Source: Alphaproteobacteria bacterium
Lineage (GTDB): Bacteria > Pseudomonadota > Alphaproteobacteria > Micavibrionales > Micavibrionaceae
Reading direction: 5' to 3'
Length of the DNA stretch: 64,000 nt
Assembly (NCBI GenBank): GCA_030427385.1
Contig: JAUHWR010000001.1
Location: forward strand, 62,001-126,000
The translations under genes and the position numbers were made by a program. Within the stretch, counting starts at the first letter, position 1; each line of letters opens with the position of its first letter. Positions 29,773 to 37,190 of this stretch are shown piece after piece. The notes below the pieces were generated by a model. That model ran no database searches, was not told the DNA's origin, and saw only the letters and a program-made list of their open reading frames with translations.

Positions 29773-29970
29773 ATGTCTAGAAAATTCCTAAGAATGTCCG
29801 AGGTTGAAGACAAAATCGGATATAAGAAAAGCTGGATATATAAGGCGGTTAAAGACGGCCAATTTCCAGAACCTGTAAAGCTAGGGCAAAGAGCGATTGC
29901 TTTCATCGAAGATGAAATTGATGAATGGATGCTTGCTCGTATTGAAAAAAGTAGAAACGTAACGGTATAA
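29773..29970 (+). CDS. alpA: AlpA-family transcriptional regulator
   Basis: 65-residue winged helix-turn-helix protein of the MerR-like/AlpA superfamily. Motifs: FLRMSEVEDKIGYKKSWIYKAVKDGQFPEPVKLG, RAIAFIEDEIDEWM. AlpA proteins activate excision of P4-like islands in E. coli. The start follows AGAGAGG at about 5 nt. Its place after int and before the replication-like gene fits a control role for this island. Confidence 0.9.
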   Translation: MSRKFLRMSEVEDKIGYKKSWIYKAVKDGQFPEPVKLGQRAIAFIEDEIDEWMLARIEKSRNVTV

Positions 29971-29974
29971 AAAA

Positions 29975-29998
29975 ACCCGCCTCAAATTATGGGCGGGT
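29975..29998 (-). terminator. Minus-strand terminator after a mini-gene
   Basis: ACCCGCC (29975-29981) pairs with GGCGGGT (29992-29998). On the minus strand the stem is followed by seven T; on the plus strand no T-tract follows. It therefore terminates leftward transcription arriving from about 30.1 kb. Confidence 0.65.
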
Positions 29999-30007
29999 GA
30001 AGAATTG

Positions 30008-30085
30008 CTATACTCCTTTATACCAAAAATTTTCTTCTTCGTCATGTTCATAGTTTTTTGGCATGAGGACCAAAGGTGCAAACAT
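30008..30085 (-). CDS. Candidate 25-residue small protein
   Basis: ATG 30085 opens a frame of 25 residues (MFAPLVLMPKNYEHDEEENF then WYKGV), ending 10 nt before a minus-strand terminator. An internal ATG gives 18 residues (from MPKNY). No Shine-Dalgarno sequence is evident. The terminator orientation is the main support for a leftward transcript here. Confidence 0.25.
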   Translation of the reverse strand: MFAPLVLMPKNYEHDEEENFWYKGV

Positions 30086-30146
30086 AGATCTATGTATTTT
30101 GATAATTATACAAATTATTTAATTGCAATTGATTAGTAAATTTTGC

Positions 30147-30184
30147 AAGTCCTGAAAACGGGACTTTTCCTTCCTTAAAAGTCC
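30147..30184. promoter_or_regulatory. Triple AAGTCC motif upstream of the RepL-like gene
   Basis: AAGTCCTGAAAA at 30147 and AAGTCCTCAAAA at 30179 are direct repeats with one difference. GGACTTTT at 30161 is the inverted copy, pairing with the first (6-bp stem). This is an operator-like arrangement 50-90 bp before the start codon. Confidence 0.4.
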
Positions 30185-30235
30185 TCAAAATTGGAGCGTT
30201 GAAAGCACATATGTTTTCAGCGCAAGGAAGAATTG

Positions 30236-30655
30236 ATGAACGCAGACGATTGTTTTGATCACGAATTCATTAATGCACATGTTTTGCTTAAATCCCAAGG
30301 AAAGCGTGCTCAACATTATCCGAAAGGCTGGTTAACAGCTTGGCCGGAATTGCTGCTTTACCTTTTTAACGATCTTACAAAAAGGGAAGTTCTTGTTTTT
30401 ATGTCTATTGCAGCGCAAACGAAATATCTGAACAGAACAAGTGTGACCCGAAAAAGCTTATCGACGAATTTAGGCATTCAAAAAAATCACATAGACACAA
30501 TTGTCAAAAAGCTGATCAAAAGAAATGCGGTTCATGAGCAAGCAGACAAAACATTGCAAATAGACCCTCGCTATGGCTGGTTTGGCAATGTCGATCAATA
30601 TCACGAAGCGTGTGACGCTTTGGACAAAAAAACTAGAAATTCAGCTTTAAGGTAA
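30236..30655 (+). CDS. Winged-helix protein resembling RepL replication/maintenance proteins
   Basis: 139 residues from ATG 30236, preceded by AAGGAAG; TTG 30233 is the alternative. The region ELLLYLFNDLTKREVLVFMSI through TSVTRKSLSTNLGIQKNHID and IVKKLIKRNAV is a winged helix-turn-helix, and the segment IDPRYGWFGN resembles the closing strand of RepL-type proteins. It may initiate replication of the excised island or act as a regulator; the two cannot be separated by eye. Repeats upstream suggest autoregulation. Confidence 0.55.
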   Translation: MNADDCFDHEFINAHVLLKSQGKRAQHYPKGWLTAWPELLLYLFNDLTKREVLVFMSIAAQTKYLNRTSVTRKSLSTNLGIQKNHIDTIVKKLIKRNAVHEQADKTLQIDPRYGWFGNVDQYHEACDALDKKTRNSALR

Positions 30656-30720
30656 AGAACAAGTGACTAAATTGAGTTAATGGTTTAAAAACAAAATGAA
30701 ATATATGAAGGAACAAGACG

Positions 30721-32223
30721 ATGAATAGTGGACAAATGGGGCAGCTAAATACCGAGTTAAAAGGTATTGGTCAATTAATTAAAGACAAGCATTCAGTCCC
30801 TAAAAACCAGCGTGAATACGCTTGGGAAGGAAAGCACGTAGAAGACTTCATTAATGACATTACCGAAGCGCAGAGTGAAAATAAGCCAGAATACTTTTTG
30901 GGCACCATTGTTTTGACCTCGACAAGCTCTAGACCCGAAGTTGTTGATGGGCAGCAAAGAATGGCTACTGCTTGCATTGTTATTGCGGCTGCTAGAGACT
31001 ATTTAATACGAACAAAAGATGCTGACAACGTTAAGAGCGGAACATTATTAAGCAACAAATTTTTATTGTTTCAAGACCCCAAAGATTTGGAAACTTATCC
31101 TTTTTTTGAATTAAATGAGATAGACAATCTTTATTTTAGAAACTTTATAATTGAGGAGCCGGAAAATAAAAACAGCTCTTATTTTAGAAAGGAAGTGCCG
31201 TCTCACGACAGATTGAAAAAGGCTTACGACATCGCATATACGGCAATTACCAAAATAGCCGAAGCGCCGCCGAATAAAGCGCGACACCAACTTAATGACT
31301 TTATTAGCTATCTAGAGAATAATGTGAAGATCATCTCTCTGAAGGCACCTGATGAAGCAAGCGCCTTTACTCTTTTTGAGACACTAAATGACCGAGGCTT
31401 GGATTTAGCAATTTCTGATCTTTTGAAAAATTTCTTGCTTGGTAAGTCTGGTGATAAAATTGAAGACGTAAAAAATCGATGGATGGCGATGAAAACCACG
31501 TTAGAAAGCTCTGATGCTGGAGATAGCATTGTCATGTATATTCGTCATTTGTGGTGCTCCGAATACGGTTTAGTAAGGGAAAAAGAACTTTATAATGTCA
31601 TAAAAAAATCGATTACCAACTCCTCAAAAGCGCTTTCTTTCGCAGAAAAGCTCTCGTCTAATGCAAAACAATATGTAGCATTACTTCAACCTGACCAAGA
31701 GTATTGGAAAGAGTATGATTTTAATGCTCATAAATATATTAGATCATTAAATTTGCTTAATTTTACGCAGCCGCGATCTCTTCTTTTGGCGGTTATGAAC
31801 AAATTCAAGCCTAAAGAAGCCGCTAAAGCGGTAAAATTAGTAGAAGCTTGGTCATTTAGATTTTCTGTAGTTAAAGGCCTTGGCGGCGCCGCTATGGAAG
31901 GTTTTTACGCAGACTTGGCAAAGCAAGTTACAGACGAGAAAATCAAGAACGCAGCGCAACTATCCAACGCTGCAAAGGCTGTTGTGCCTACAGATAAAGA
32001 TTTTATTGATGCGATGAGCCGATATAGGGTCACTAAAGCCGTTTTAGCCCGATACATCCTACTAGAAATTGAGAAAACACATGCAGGAGTGGAGAAGCTA
32101 GACTACGTACCCAATGATAATCCATCGGATGTAAATCTAGAGCATGTCCTGCCCAAAACGCATGATAAAAAAAATGGAATAATTTTAGTGAAGAAGATCA
32201 TAAGGCCTATTTCTCCAAGTTAG
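30721..32223 (+). CDS. DUF262 (GmrS-like) nuclease protein, frameshifted before its C-terminus
   Basis: 500 residues. The N-terminal DUF262 domain has QREYAWEGKHVEDFINDI and the nucleotide-binding/nicking motif DGQQR (76-80). The C-terminal DUF1524 HNH domain starts at LEHVLPK (Glu474-His475) and is then lost: at the A8 run 32167-32174 the frame shifts and ends after 16 unrelated residues. One additional A would restore KKWNNFSEEDHKAYF and join the 32238-32420 frame, giving 566 residues. Family members are GmrSD-type IV restriction enzymes that cut modified phage DNA. As it stands the nuclease domain is incomplete. Confidence 0.85.
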   Translation: MNSGQMGQLNTELKGIGQLIKDKHSVPKNQREYAWEGKHVEDFINDITEAQSENKPEYFLGTIVLTSTSSRPEVVDGQQRMATACIVIAAARDYLIRTKDADNVKSGTLLSNKFLLFQDPKDLETYPFFELNEIDNLYFRNFIIEEPENKNSSYFRKEVPSHDRLKKAYDIAYTAITKIAEAPPNKARHQLNDFISYLENNVKIISLKAPDEASAFTLFETLNDRGLDLAISDLLKNFLLGKSGDKIEDVKNRWMAMKTTLESSDAGDSIVMYIRHLWCSEYGLVREKELYNVIKKSITNSSKALSFAEKLSSNAKQYVALLQPDQEYWKEYDFNAHKYIRSLNLLNFTQPRSLLLAVMNKFKPKEAAKAVKLVEAWSFRFSVVKGLGGAAMEGFYADLAKQVTDEKIKNAAQLSNAAKAVVPTDKDFIDAMSRYRVTKAVLARYILLEIEKTHAGVEKLDYVPNDNPSDVNLEHVLPKTHDKKNGIILVKKIIRPISPS

Positions 32224-32237
32224 GTAATTTAACCATT

Positions 32238-32420
32238 ATGAATAGCGATGATAACAGCATTGCTGATCAGGATAATTTTTCTTCAAAGAAAAAGATTTAC
32301 GCTAAATCAAAGATACAAATTACCCAAACGCTCTCTAATGAAAGCAAATGGGATGCGGAAGATATAGATAACAGGCAACAAGAACTTGCCAAGTTAGCCG
32401 CAAAAAGATGGGCGATTTAA
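32238..32420 (+). pseudogene. C-terminal DUF1524 fragment of the DUF262 gene
   Basis: This frame encodes the missing end of the DUF1524 nuclease domain: a lysine-rich FSSKKKIYAKSKIQITQTL, then W-DAEDIDNRQQELAKLAAKRW, the usual ending of the family. The same frame extends upstream to the A8 run and reads KLGNLTIMNSDDN, so it is not an independent gene despite its ATG at 32238. See the DUF262 entry for the lesion. Confidence 0.8.
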
Positions 32421-32421
32421 T

Positions 32422-32679
32422 TTAGGATAGCTTTTTATGCTTGCGATATAATTCAAACGCTCTTTTTAATTGAGAGCGCACCGACACACTTAAGCTAGAA
32501 TATTCGGCTTTTCTTTTGAGTTTGAGCAAAATTTCATCGGATGATTTGGTATCTTGCACATCCACCATCCCCGCAACTCTACGCAGTCTAGAGGCATTAT
32601 CTTTTATAGCTCTCGCTTGCATATCAGTATTCTTGGAAAGCCATAGTTTGAAGGCTTCAACATCTTCACTTGAGATCAT
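32422..32679 (-). CDS. Small protein encoded after the cytosine methyltransferase
   Basis: 85 residues, basic and helical, with no cysteine and no membrane segment. The start ATG overlaps the methyltransferase stop (TAATG), so it is translationally coupled to it. The sequence (SSEDVEAFKLWLSKN, SRLRRVAGM, VRSQLKRAFELYRKHKK) resembles the N-terminal SAM-like helical domain of tyrosine recombinases or small DNA-binding subunits. No named family is recognised. Its strict coupling suggests a subunit or modulator of the restriction-modification system. Confidence 0.6.
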   Translation of the reverse strand: MISSEDVEAFKLWLSKNTDMQARAIKDNASRLRRVAGMVDVQDTKSSDEILLKLKRKAEYSSLSVSVRSQLKRAFELYRKHKKLS

Positions 32680-33596
32680 TAGGCCGCCTCACTTAGAATG
32701 ATTTTATTTTGCGCCAAGAACTCCTGTATGCAAGTGCCTATAAATTTTCCTAAATTTACAGGCACAGCGTTACCAATCATTTGTTCCATAGCTGTTTTTG
32801 ATCCAAGCCATTTATAAGTTTCGGGGAAAGTTTGAATTAAAGCTCTTTCCAAGGTCGTAAGAGGCCGCACATTTTTGCCAAGTTTGGCCGTATCATTATG
32901 GTGTCCTGTATAGCCTTCTGGAATGGGACGATTAACACCACGTATTGTCGCAGCAGGTTCATCAACAGAAAAAACGCCCCGCCTATTGTAGTTTCTCGGA
33001 TGACGATAGTAATGTTCAACATCAATGCTATTGCCCAAATAGTCTCTAACCGTCATTCTTTTTGTAGATAAGTTTTTATTGATAATCTCATCAAGGAAGC
33101 CGTCTTCCTCGTCTAAAAAACCAATGCAGAAAAATCTTTTTCTTAATTGAGGAACGCCGCACTTACTGGCATCAAGCACAACTTCTGTTAAGCCATAACC
33201 TGCTTTTTTAAATAATTTTCGTGCATTCTTATACACTGAACTATTTCTTGTCCGGGCAACATTTTCCATGACAAATAGCCTAGGCTTATGCGTTTCGATA
33301 ATTTTTGCATACGCGAATGTTAAATCCGCTCTCGTTCCCTCTTTCCTATGTCCGGCAGAAGAAAAATCCTGACATGGAGGGCCACCTACGATTACGTCAC
33401 ATTTATGCTGCTTAATCTTTTCAACAACTAATTCAACATCGGAAATGTCTATTTTTTCCGCTGGATGATCAAAGTTATTGGAGTATGTTTCAAGAGCTAA
33501 ATCCCAATTATCGCAAGCCCAAGCCACGTCAAAACCAGCCTGTTCAAAACCAAGCGATAAGCCGCCACAACCACAAAATAAATCAGCTATTTTCAT
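32679..33596 (-). CDS. DNA (cytosine-5-)-methyltransferase of a type II system
   Basis: 305 residues from ATG 33596 with AAGGGG 6 nt upstream. The m5C motifs are in order: I FCGCGGLSLGFEQAG (~7-21), IV GGPPCQDFSSAGH with catalytic Cys75, VI MENVARTRN, VIII near KCGVPQLRKRFFCIG (QxRxR-type), IX and X (RALIQTFPETYKW, QMIGNAVPVNLG). The variable region between VIII and IX is short. Its gene partner is the divergent HindVP-like nuclease, suggesting GRCGYC specificity; that is inferred. A strong promoter with two GACGTC sites lies before it. Confidence 0.94.
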   Translation of the reverse strand: MKIADLFCGCGGLSLGFEQAGFDVAWACDNWDLALETYSNNFDHPAEKIDISDVELVVEKIKQHKCDVIVGGPPCQDFSSAGHRKEGTRADLTFAYAKIIETHKPRLFVMENVARTRNSSVYKNARKLFKKAGYGLTEVVLDASKCGVPQLRKRFFCIGFLDEEDGFLDEIINKNLSTKRMTVRDYLGNSIDVEHYYRHPRNYNRRGVFSVDEPAATIRGVNRPIPEGYTGHHNDTAKLGKNVRPLTTLERALIQTFPETYKWLGSKTAMEQMIGNAVPVNLGKFIGTCIQEFLAQNKIILSEAA

Positions 33597-33609
33597 GAAA
33601 AACCCCTTT

Positions 33610-33645
33610 GACGTCAATTATTTGACGTCTTGATGCAATTGTCAA
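33610..33645 (-). promoter_or_regulatory. Methyltransferase promoter with two GACGTC palindromes flanking the -10 box
   Basis: On the minus strand TTGACA (33645-33640) and AATAAT (33622-33617) are separated by 17 bp. GACGTC lies at 33624-33629, just upstream of the -10 box, and again at 33610-33615, around the expected transcription start. The two form a larger inverted repeat, GACGTCAA-TTAT-TTGACGTC. GACGTC fits the HindV recognition GRCGYC. Confidence 0.7.
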
Positions 33646-33697
33646 GCCTGAAAGATGGTGGCATAAAAGATTATTAAGAAAAAGAAAAGGCGTACAC

Positions 33698-34777
33698 ATG
33701 GCTGAAGAACGGACTGGAAAATTATACGGTATTGAGCATTCCAATAGGGAAGGGGAGAATTTATGGGGTAAAAATCAATTTAACAGTACATTTCCGTTAG
33801 CCTTGGCTTGCTATATGAGGGACAAAGGTATTCCCGTAATATATCTAACTTTAGATAAAAATTTGAACGTCGTTCCTGTGGAGCTCTCTGTAGATGACTT
33901 GTTCGGAACAAAAAAATCTTCCGATGATTTATATTTTTCATTTGAGACAAGGTTCGATCCCTATGCGAAGCTAACTTATGATCCTGTTGAGCGTGTGGAT
34001 TTAGTTATAGCTGAAAAAGCCATTAGTAAAGGCAAGGTTGTTGCTGGAAAACATATAAAACCGTTAGAGGTTAAGCTAACGGTTGTTCCAGATCAGACAA
34101 CTCATAAAAAGAAAGAAAATGCCTGGTCACCGGAGCTGGTGATAAGACCAGCAACTACCATGTACTGCGCTTTAGGTACTGCATTATCATGTGCCGATAA
34201 ATTGGAAGATATAAAAGCTATATTTGAACCGATATGTCACAGTGTAATGCACTGGAATAATGAAACAGAGGTTTCAAAATTATTACCCGATGCAATAAAT
34301 GGACTTGACGAGTTTCAACAAGATTTTTTTAAATTTCAACAACCTACCATTTTGCAGCCAATTTGGAGAACGGAAGGTAAAAAGCCCGTTCTTGCTCAAA
34401 ACGCTTTCGATATATTTGTCTGGAGTGACTTTGCTTTGGCACGAGTTTATATAGAGTTGGCGCGTCGAGGAAAAACTCAAAGTGTTTCCCGTCATGCAAG
34501 AAGCGCATTGAGGCTAACACGTTTTCTTTTTGATTACTCTCGCTCCGGTAAAGTGCATCTCCACAATATTTATGCCGATATGACGTACTCTTATCAATCG
34601 GACAAAGAGTTTTCTATTAGTGGACAAGTAACCCACCCTTATATGAAGCATGAAAGGCTTGAGAAGCCCGTCTTGTCTCGTGATGTCGTCAAAGAAATTA
34701 TTCTGGATGGCGGAGAGAAGAATTTATCTCCCGAAAGACGCTTTGATCAAACTATATACTTCTCGTCTCAAACATAA
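33698..34777 (+). CDS. HindVP-family type II restriction endonuclease (probable)
   Basis: 359 residues. The N-terminal segment NREGENLWGKNQFNSTFPLALACYM matches what I know of the RE_HindVP family, whose members cut GRCGYC. A PD-(D/E)xK-like core may be formed by DLVIAEKAI and LEVKLTVVPD (E-x-K at about 129-131). The gene is divergent from the cytosine methyltransferase with about 100 bp between starts, and vsr follows 2 bp after its stop. Both the family and the specificity are from memory of the motif and are not verified. Confidence 0.75.
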   Translation: MAEERTGKLYGIEHSNREGENLWGKNQFNSTFPLALACYMRDKGIPVIYLTLDKNLNVVPVELSVDDLFGTKKSSDDLYFSFETRFDPYAKLTYDPVERVDLVIAEKAISKGKVVAGKHIKPLEVKLTVVPDQTTHKKKENAWSPELVIRPATTMYCALGTALSCADKLEDIKAIFEPICHSVMHWNNETEVSKLLPDAINGLDEFQQDFFKFQQPTILQPIWRTEGKKPVLAQNAFDIFVWSDFALARVYIELARRGKTQSVSRHARSALRLTRFLFDYSRSGKVHLHNIYADMTYSYQSDKEFSISGQVTHPYMKHERLEKPVLSRDVVKEIILDGGEKNLSPERRFDQTIYFSSQT

Positions 34778-34779
34778 AT

Positions 34780-35214
34780 ATGGACACATTTTCTGAAAAG
34801 AAGCGTTCAGAAATAATGAGGAAAGTAAAATCGCAAAACACTTCCCCTGAAGTGAGGTTGCGTTCCTTGCTTCATGCAAGAGGTTATCGCTATAGGCTTC
34901 ATCGCAAAGATTTGCCCGGCTCTCCTGACATTGTCTTTCCCGGCAAGAAAGTTGCGATCTTTGTTAATGGCTGTTTCTGGCATGGGCATGGCTGTAAAAG
35001 AGGACAAAATATGCCGAAAGCAAACGCTCAATACTGGAAGGATAAAATAGATAGAAACACCACACGGGACGCAAAAAACTACAAGTCGTTACAGTCTTTT
35101 GGTTGGCGCTGTCTTATTGTTTGAGAGTGCTCTATCAAGAAAAGAATTATGGAGAACGTAGCGAAAAGTATTGATAGTTTTCTGAACGGCGCCAAAAAAT
35201 TCCACGAAATTTGA
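34780..35214 (+). pseudogene. vsr: Very short patch repair endonuclease, interrupted by UGA
   Basis: Vsr nicks at T-G mismatches arising from 5-methylcytosine deamination and accompanies m5C methyltransferases. The frame has the catalytic Asp50 (GSPDIVFPGKK), His68 and zinc ligands in NGCFWHGHGC. After GWRCLIV the codon at 35122-35124 is TGA, where the family has Trp in V-W-E-C; the frame continues as ECSIKKRIMENVAKS to TGA at 35212. Read through, it would be 145 codons, the normal length. As written, the protein ends at 114 residues without the C-terminal helix. Confidence 0.85.
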
Positions 35215-35229
35215 ATTGGTTAAGCTTTA

Positions 35230-36021
35230 TTAGAAGAGATTTTCAAGCATTCTTTCATTGCGCCATGTCAAAAGAGTTAAAATCCTGCCATCATGTATTC
35301 TTATGGTTTCTTCATAAATGAAATATCTCGATAAGTCATTATCGTTAGAAAACCAAGCATCCGCAGGAATGCTATTTGGGCGGCTGCTATTTTGTTTCTT
35401 CATCAAAACATCATAAGCAATAGTGTCTCTGTCCAATCGTTCATGAGGAAAGAGTTTGCTTGGAACATCACTGTTTGGCTTAAACCATTTACGGTTTCCA
35501 TTGTGGTCGTAACAAACAAGAATACATGGCTCTGGACTAAATTCGACAAACCTTAATGCGGTAGCAGTAATGCTTGTATTAAAGCGTTTTTTGAATTCAA
35601 GAATTGCATCAAAACACGCATGTTCACACTTTCTTACAAGTGGCGAAAACATATATTCCGGCATCAAGAGATTTGAAGCAAAGTCATCTGCAATCCGTTC
35701 GGGGTGTATCGCAGAAAATCTTACATCAAAGTTACCAATTTCATCGGCTCGACATATCGCTGGTTGCCCTCTGTGATGATGCCAATGCCCCAATTCATGG
35801 CCGATGGAAAACCTTTTGCGTTCATAACTGCTTTTTGAATTTACGATAATGAAAGCCTTGTCCTTATGGCCTATGATTTGGGCTTCGCATCCATCGAGGT
35901 GCTCTTCTCTGACATCCTGTATACCACAGCAAAAAGCTAGTGTTTCCAGATCAATGTCTTCTGGCCTTTCTATTCCGTATGATTGCAAGAGTTCTTCTGC
36001 ATGGCTTAGTCGTCGTCGCAC
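35230..36021 (-). CDS. ImmA/IrrE-family metallopeptidase
   Basis: 263 residues. The zinc peptidase motif is HELGHW (His75-Glu76-His79) after a strand FIIVNSKSSYERKRFSIG, with a downstream acidic helix ERIADDFASNLLMPEY providing the third ligand. The C-terminal half (~140-263) is an unrecognised sensor-like part. Start GTG 36021 has AGAAGGAA 8 nt upstream. It overlaps the preceding gene by 16 bp and is the last gene of a leftward operon with a sigma-like factor. ImmA proteins usually cleave a repressor; here the operon partner is a sigma factor instead of an Xre repressor. Confidence 0.88.
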   Translation of the reverse strand: MRRRLSHAEELLQSYGIERPEDIDLETLAFCCGIQDVREEHLDGCEAQIIGHKDKAFIIVNSKSSYERKRFSIGHELGHWHHHRGQPAICRADEIGNFDVRFSAIHPERIADDFASNLLMPEYMFSPLVRKCEHACFDAILEFKKRFNTSITATALRFVEFSPEPCILVCYDHNGNRKWFKPNSDVPSKLFPHERLDRDTIAYDVLMKKQNSSRPNSIPADAWFSNDNDLSRYFIYEETIRIHDGRILTLLTWRNERMLENLF

Positions 36022-36446
36022 AGGATGTTTCCTTCTTCATCTATTACGCCTAGCTCTATCAAGTGTTTCAGGTATACATCCAAATCACCTTCGGAAAGCT
36101 CATTTTCATTTCGAGCGGCCATAGTAATCTTTTGAGTAAGATTATCATTAGCGTTTAATGATTTTATGATTTTCTTCTTTCTATCAAGGGATACCACTTT
36201 CATTTCTTTTTGAAGCTGTGGTTTTTGAGATAAACGCGCCTGTTTAGCAGCCTCAAACTTAACTTTGTTATGCTTAAAGACGCTATCTTTAACAAGGTCA
36301 CGCATATGCTCCATCTCTTTTTCAACATCGCAAACCTCTTCTGCAAACTCAGTGAGAATTTGGTCATCACTGGTTTCAAGAATGTCTTCAATGATCATGT
36401 CTTCTATACGTTCAAGTTGTGTTTTGTTCTTCATGTCCTGTGTCAT
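36006..36446 (-). CDS. Hypothetical protein between sigma factor and ImmA-like peptidase
   Basis: 146 residues, acidic N-terminal half (IEDMIIEDILETSDDQILTEF), lysine-rich middle (SLDRKKKIIKSLN), acidic C-terminus ending CDDD. Mostly helical, no membrane segment. Its ATG overlaps the stop of the sigma gene (ATGA) and its end overlaps the peptidase gene, so the three are one transcription unit. No family is recognised. By position it could be an anti-sigma factor or the substrate of the peptidase; that is inference. Confidence 0.65.
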   Translation of the reverse strand: MTQDMKNKTQLERIEDMIIEDILETSDDQILTEFAEEVCDVEKEMEHMRDLVKDSVFKHNKVKFEAAKQARLSQKPQLQKEMKVVSLDRKKKIIKSLNANDNLTQKITMAARNENELSEGDLDVYLKHLIELGVIDEEGNILCDDD

Positions 36447-36787
36447 CGTATTAATCCCTTTGGGTAATGCTGTTTAACCTTACGGCGAATTCTTGTCCTA
36501 ACGCTTTCGTAGCGCGTTCGGTCAATTTGCATTTCCGCGCAAATTTCATTCACCGATAAGCCGTCGGCTCTCCCAATTAGCAAAAGCCCTGCCTCTTCAT
36601 CGTTATCAAAGAGAGAAAATGCTTCTTGTAAGGTTTCGTTTAAAATCAATTCTTGCTCTTGCGATAAAGGCTCTGTTGAAGACACCTCTGACAAAAACTC
36701 GTCAATGTTGGTGTCTGCACCTGCATGGACGGCCTTGGCTTCGTAAGAGTTCTTTTTTGTCCGTATATTGCTTGCGGTGCTTTTCAT
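36443..36787 (-). CDS. Sigma-70-like factor, C-terminal part (region 4)
   Basis: 114 residues from ATG 36787, but the open frame continues upstream to 36868 without a start, encoding ERYEDQKEIGKRKC and FVVFLAGAMKSTA, which fits the region after sigma-2. The C-terminal half (DEEAGLLLIGRADGLSVNEI, EMQIDRTRYESVRTRIRRKVK) is a sigma-4 helix-turn-helix. It is probably the second half of one gene whose first half is at 36858-37040; a single extra G at 36868-36869 separates the frames. It is coupled to the next gene by ATGA. Confidence 0.65.
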   Translation of the reverse strand: MKSTASNIRTKKNSYEAKAVHAGADTNIDEFLSEVSSTEPLSQEQELILNETLQEAFSLFDNDEEAGLLLIGRADGLSVNEICAEMQIDRTRYESVRTRIRRKVKQHYPKGLIR

Positions 36788-36857
36788 TGCACCGGCTAGA
36801 AAGACGACAAAGCTCTCATTCTTTTTGCATTTGCGCTTACCGATTTCTTTTTGATCT

Positions 36858-37040
36858 TCATAGCGCTCCTAGCGCAGCCAGTATCGCGTCTTGAAATAGG
36901 TCATCCGCATTTACGGAACCGCCGGACAACCTATTTGCGATCATTTTTAGTTTTGCCAAATCTGCTTTGGTCAATTGCCCCAAAGCGTCTTTGACCTCGG
37001 CTTCACTTAAATGATCCTCATCTGTTATGGTTTTAAGCAA
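36858..37040 (-). CDS. Sigma-70-like factor, N-terminal part (region 2), frameshifted
   Basis: 60 residues. LSEAEVKDALGQLTKADLAKL and the segment NADDLFQDAILAAL match sigma region 2 (the DLxQE-type core-binding helix). After AALGAL it stops at TGA. Removing one G at 36868-36869 gives AALERYEDQKEIGKR and continues into the 36443-36787 frame, giving a factor of about 199 residues. Frameshift by mutation, assembly error or programmed shift cannot be told apart by eye. Confidence 0.65.
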   Translation of the reverse strand: MLKTITDEDHLSEAEVKDALGQLTKADLAKLKMIANRLSGGSVNADDLFQDAILAALGAL

Positions 37041-37103
37041 ATTCGCCCCTCCACGTTCTAATTAAAAGCTTCTAAGCATATGGGCTGAAAAGGTGTCGGG
37101 TAC

Positions 37104-37126
37104 CGGACATATATTTTTTATGTCCG
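37104..37126. promoter_or_regulatory. Operator-like inverted repeat between divergent island genes
   Basis: CGGACATA (37104-37111) and TATGTCCG (37119-37126) form a perfect 8-bp inverted repeat with a 7-nt T-rich spacer, extended outward by GTAC on both sides with one extra C. It lies 63 bp upstream of the sigma gene and 65 bp upstream of the small plus-strand gene, fitting a shared operator. Confidence 0.5.
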
Positions 37127-37190
37127 TACGATCAGGAAATTCAGCCTGTATGGGTGTAGGCAATTTCAACCGTAATGAAAGGATCATAAA

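Noticed and set aside
29881-30081. 66-residue minus-strand frame overlapping the end of alpA
   Set aside because: It runs through the terminator stem and overlaps alpA; the shorter frame ending before the terminator is the better candidate.
34780-35214. UGA recoded as tryptophan (genetic code 4) to explain the vsr stop
   Set aside because: Many intact genes here end at TGA, several in ATGA overlaps with the next gene (gltX, the 62-residue protein, WecG-like), so UGA is a stop.
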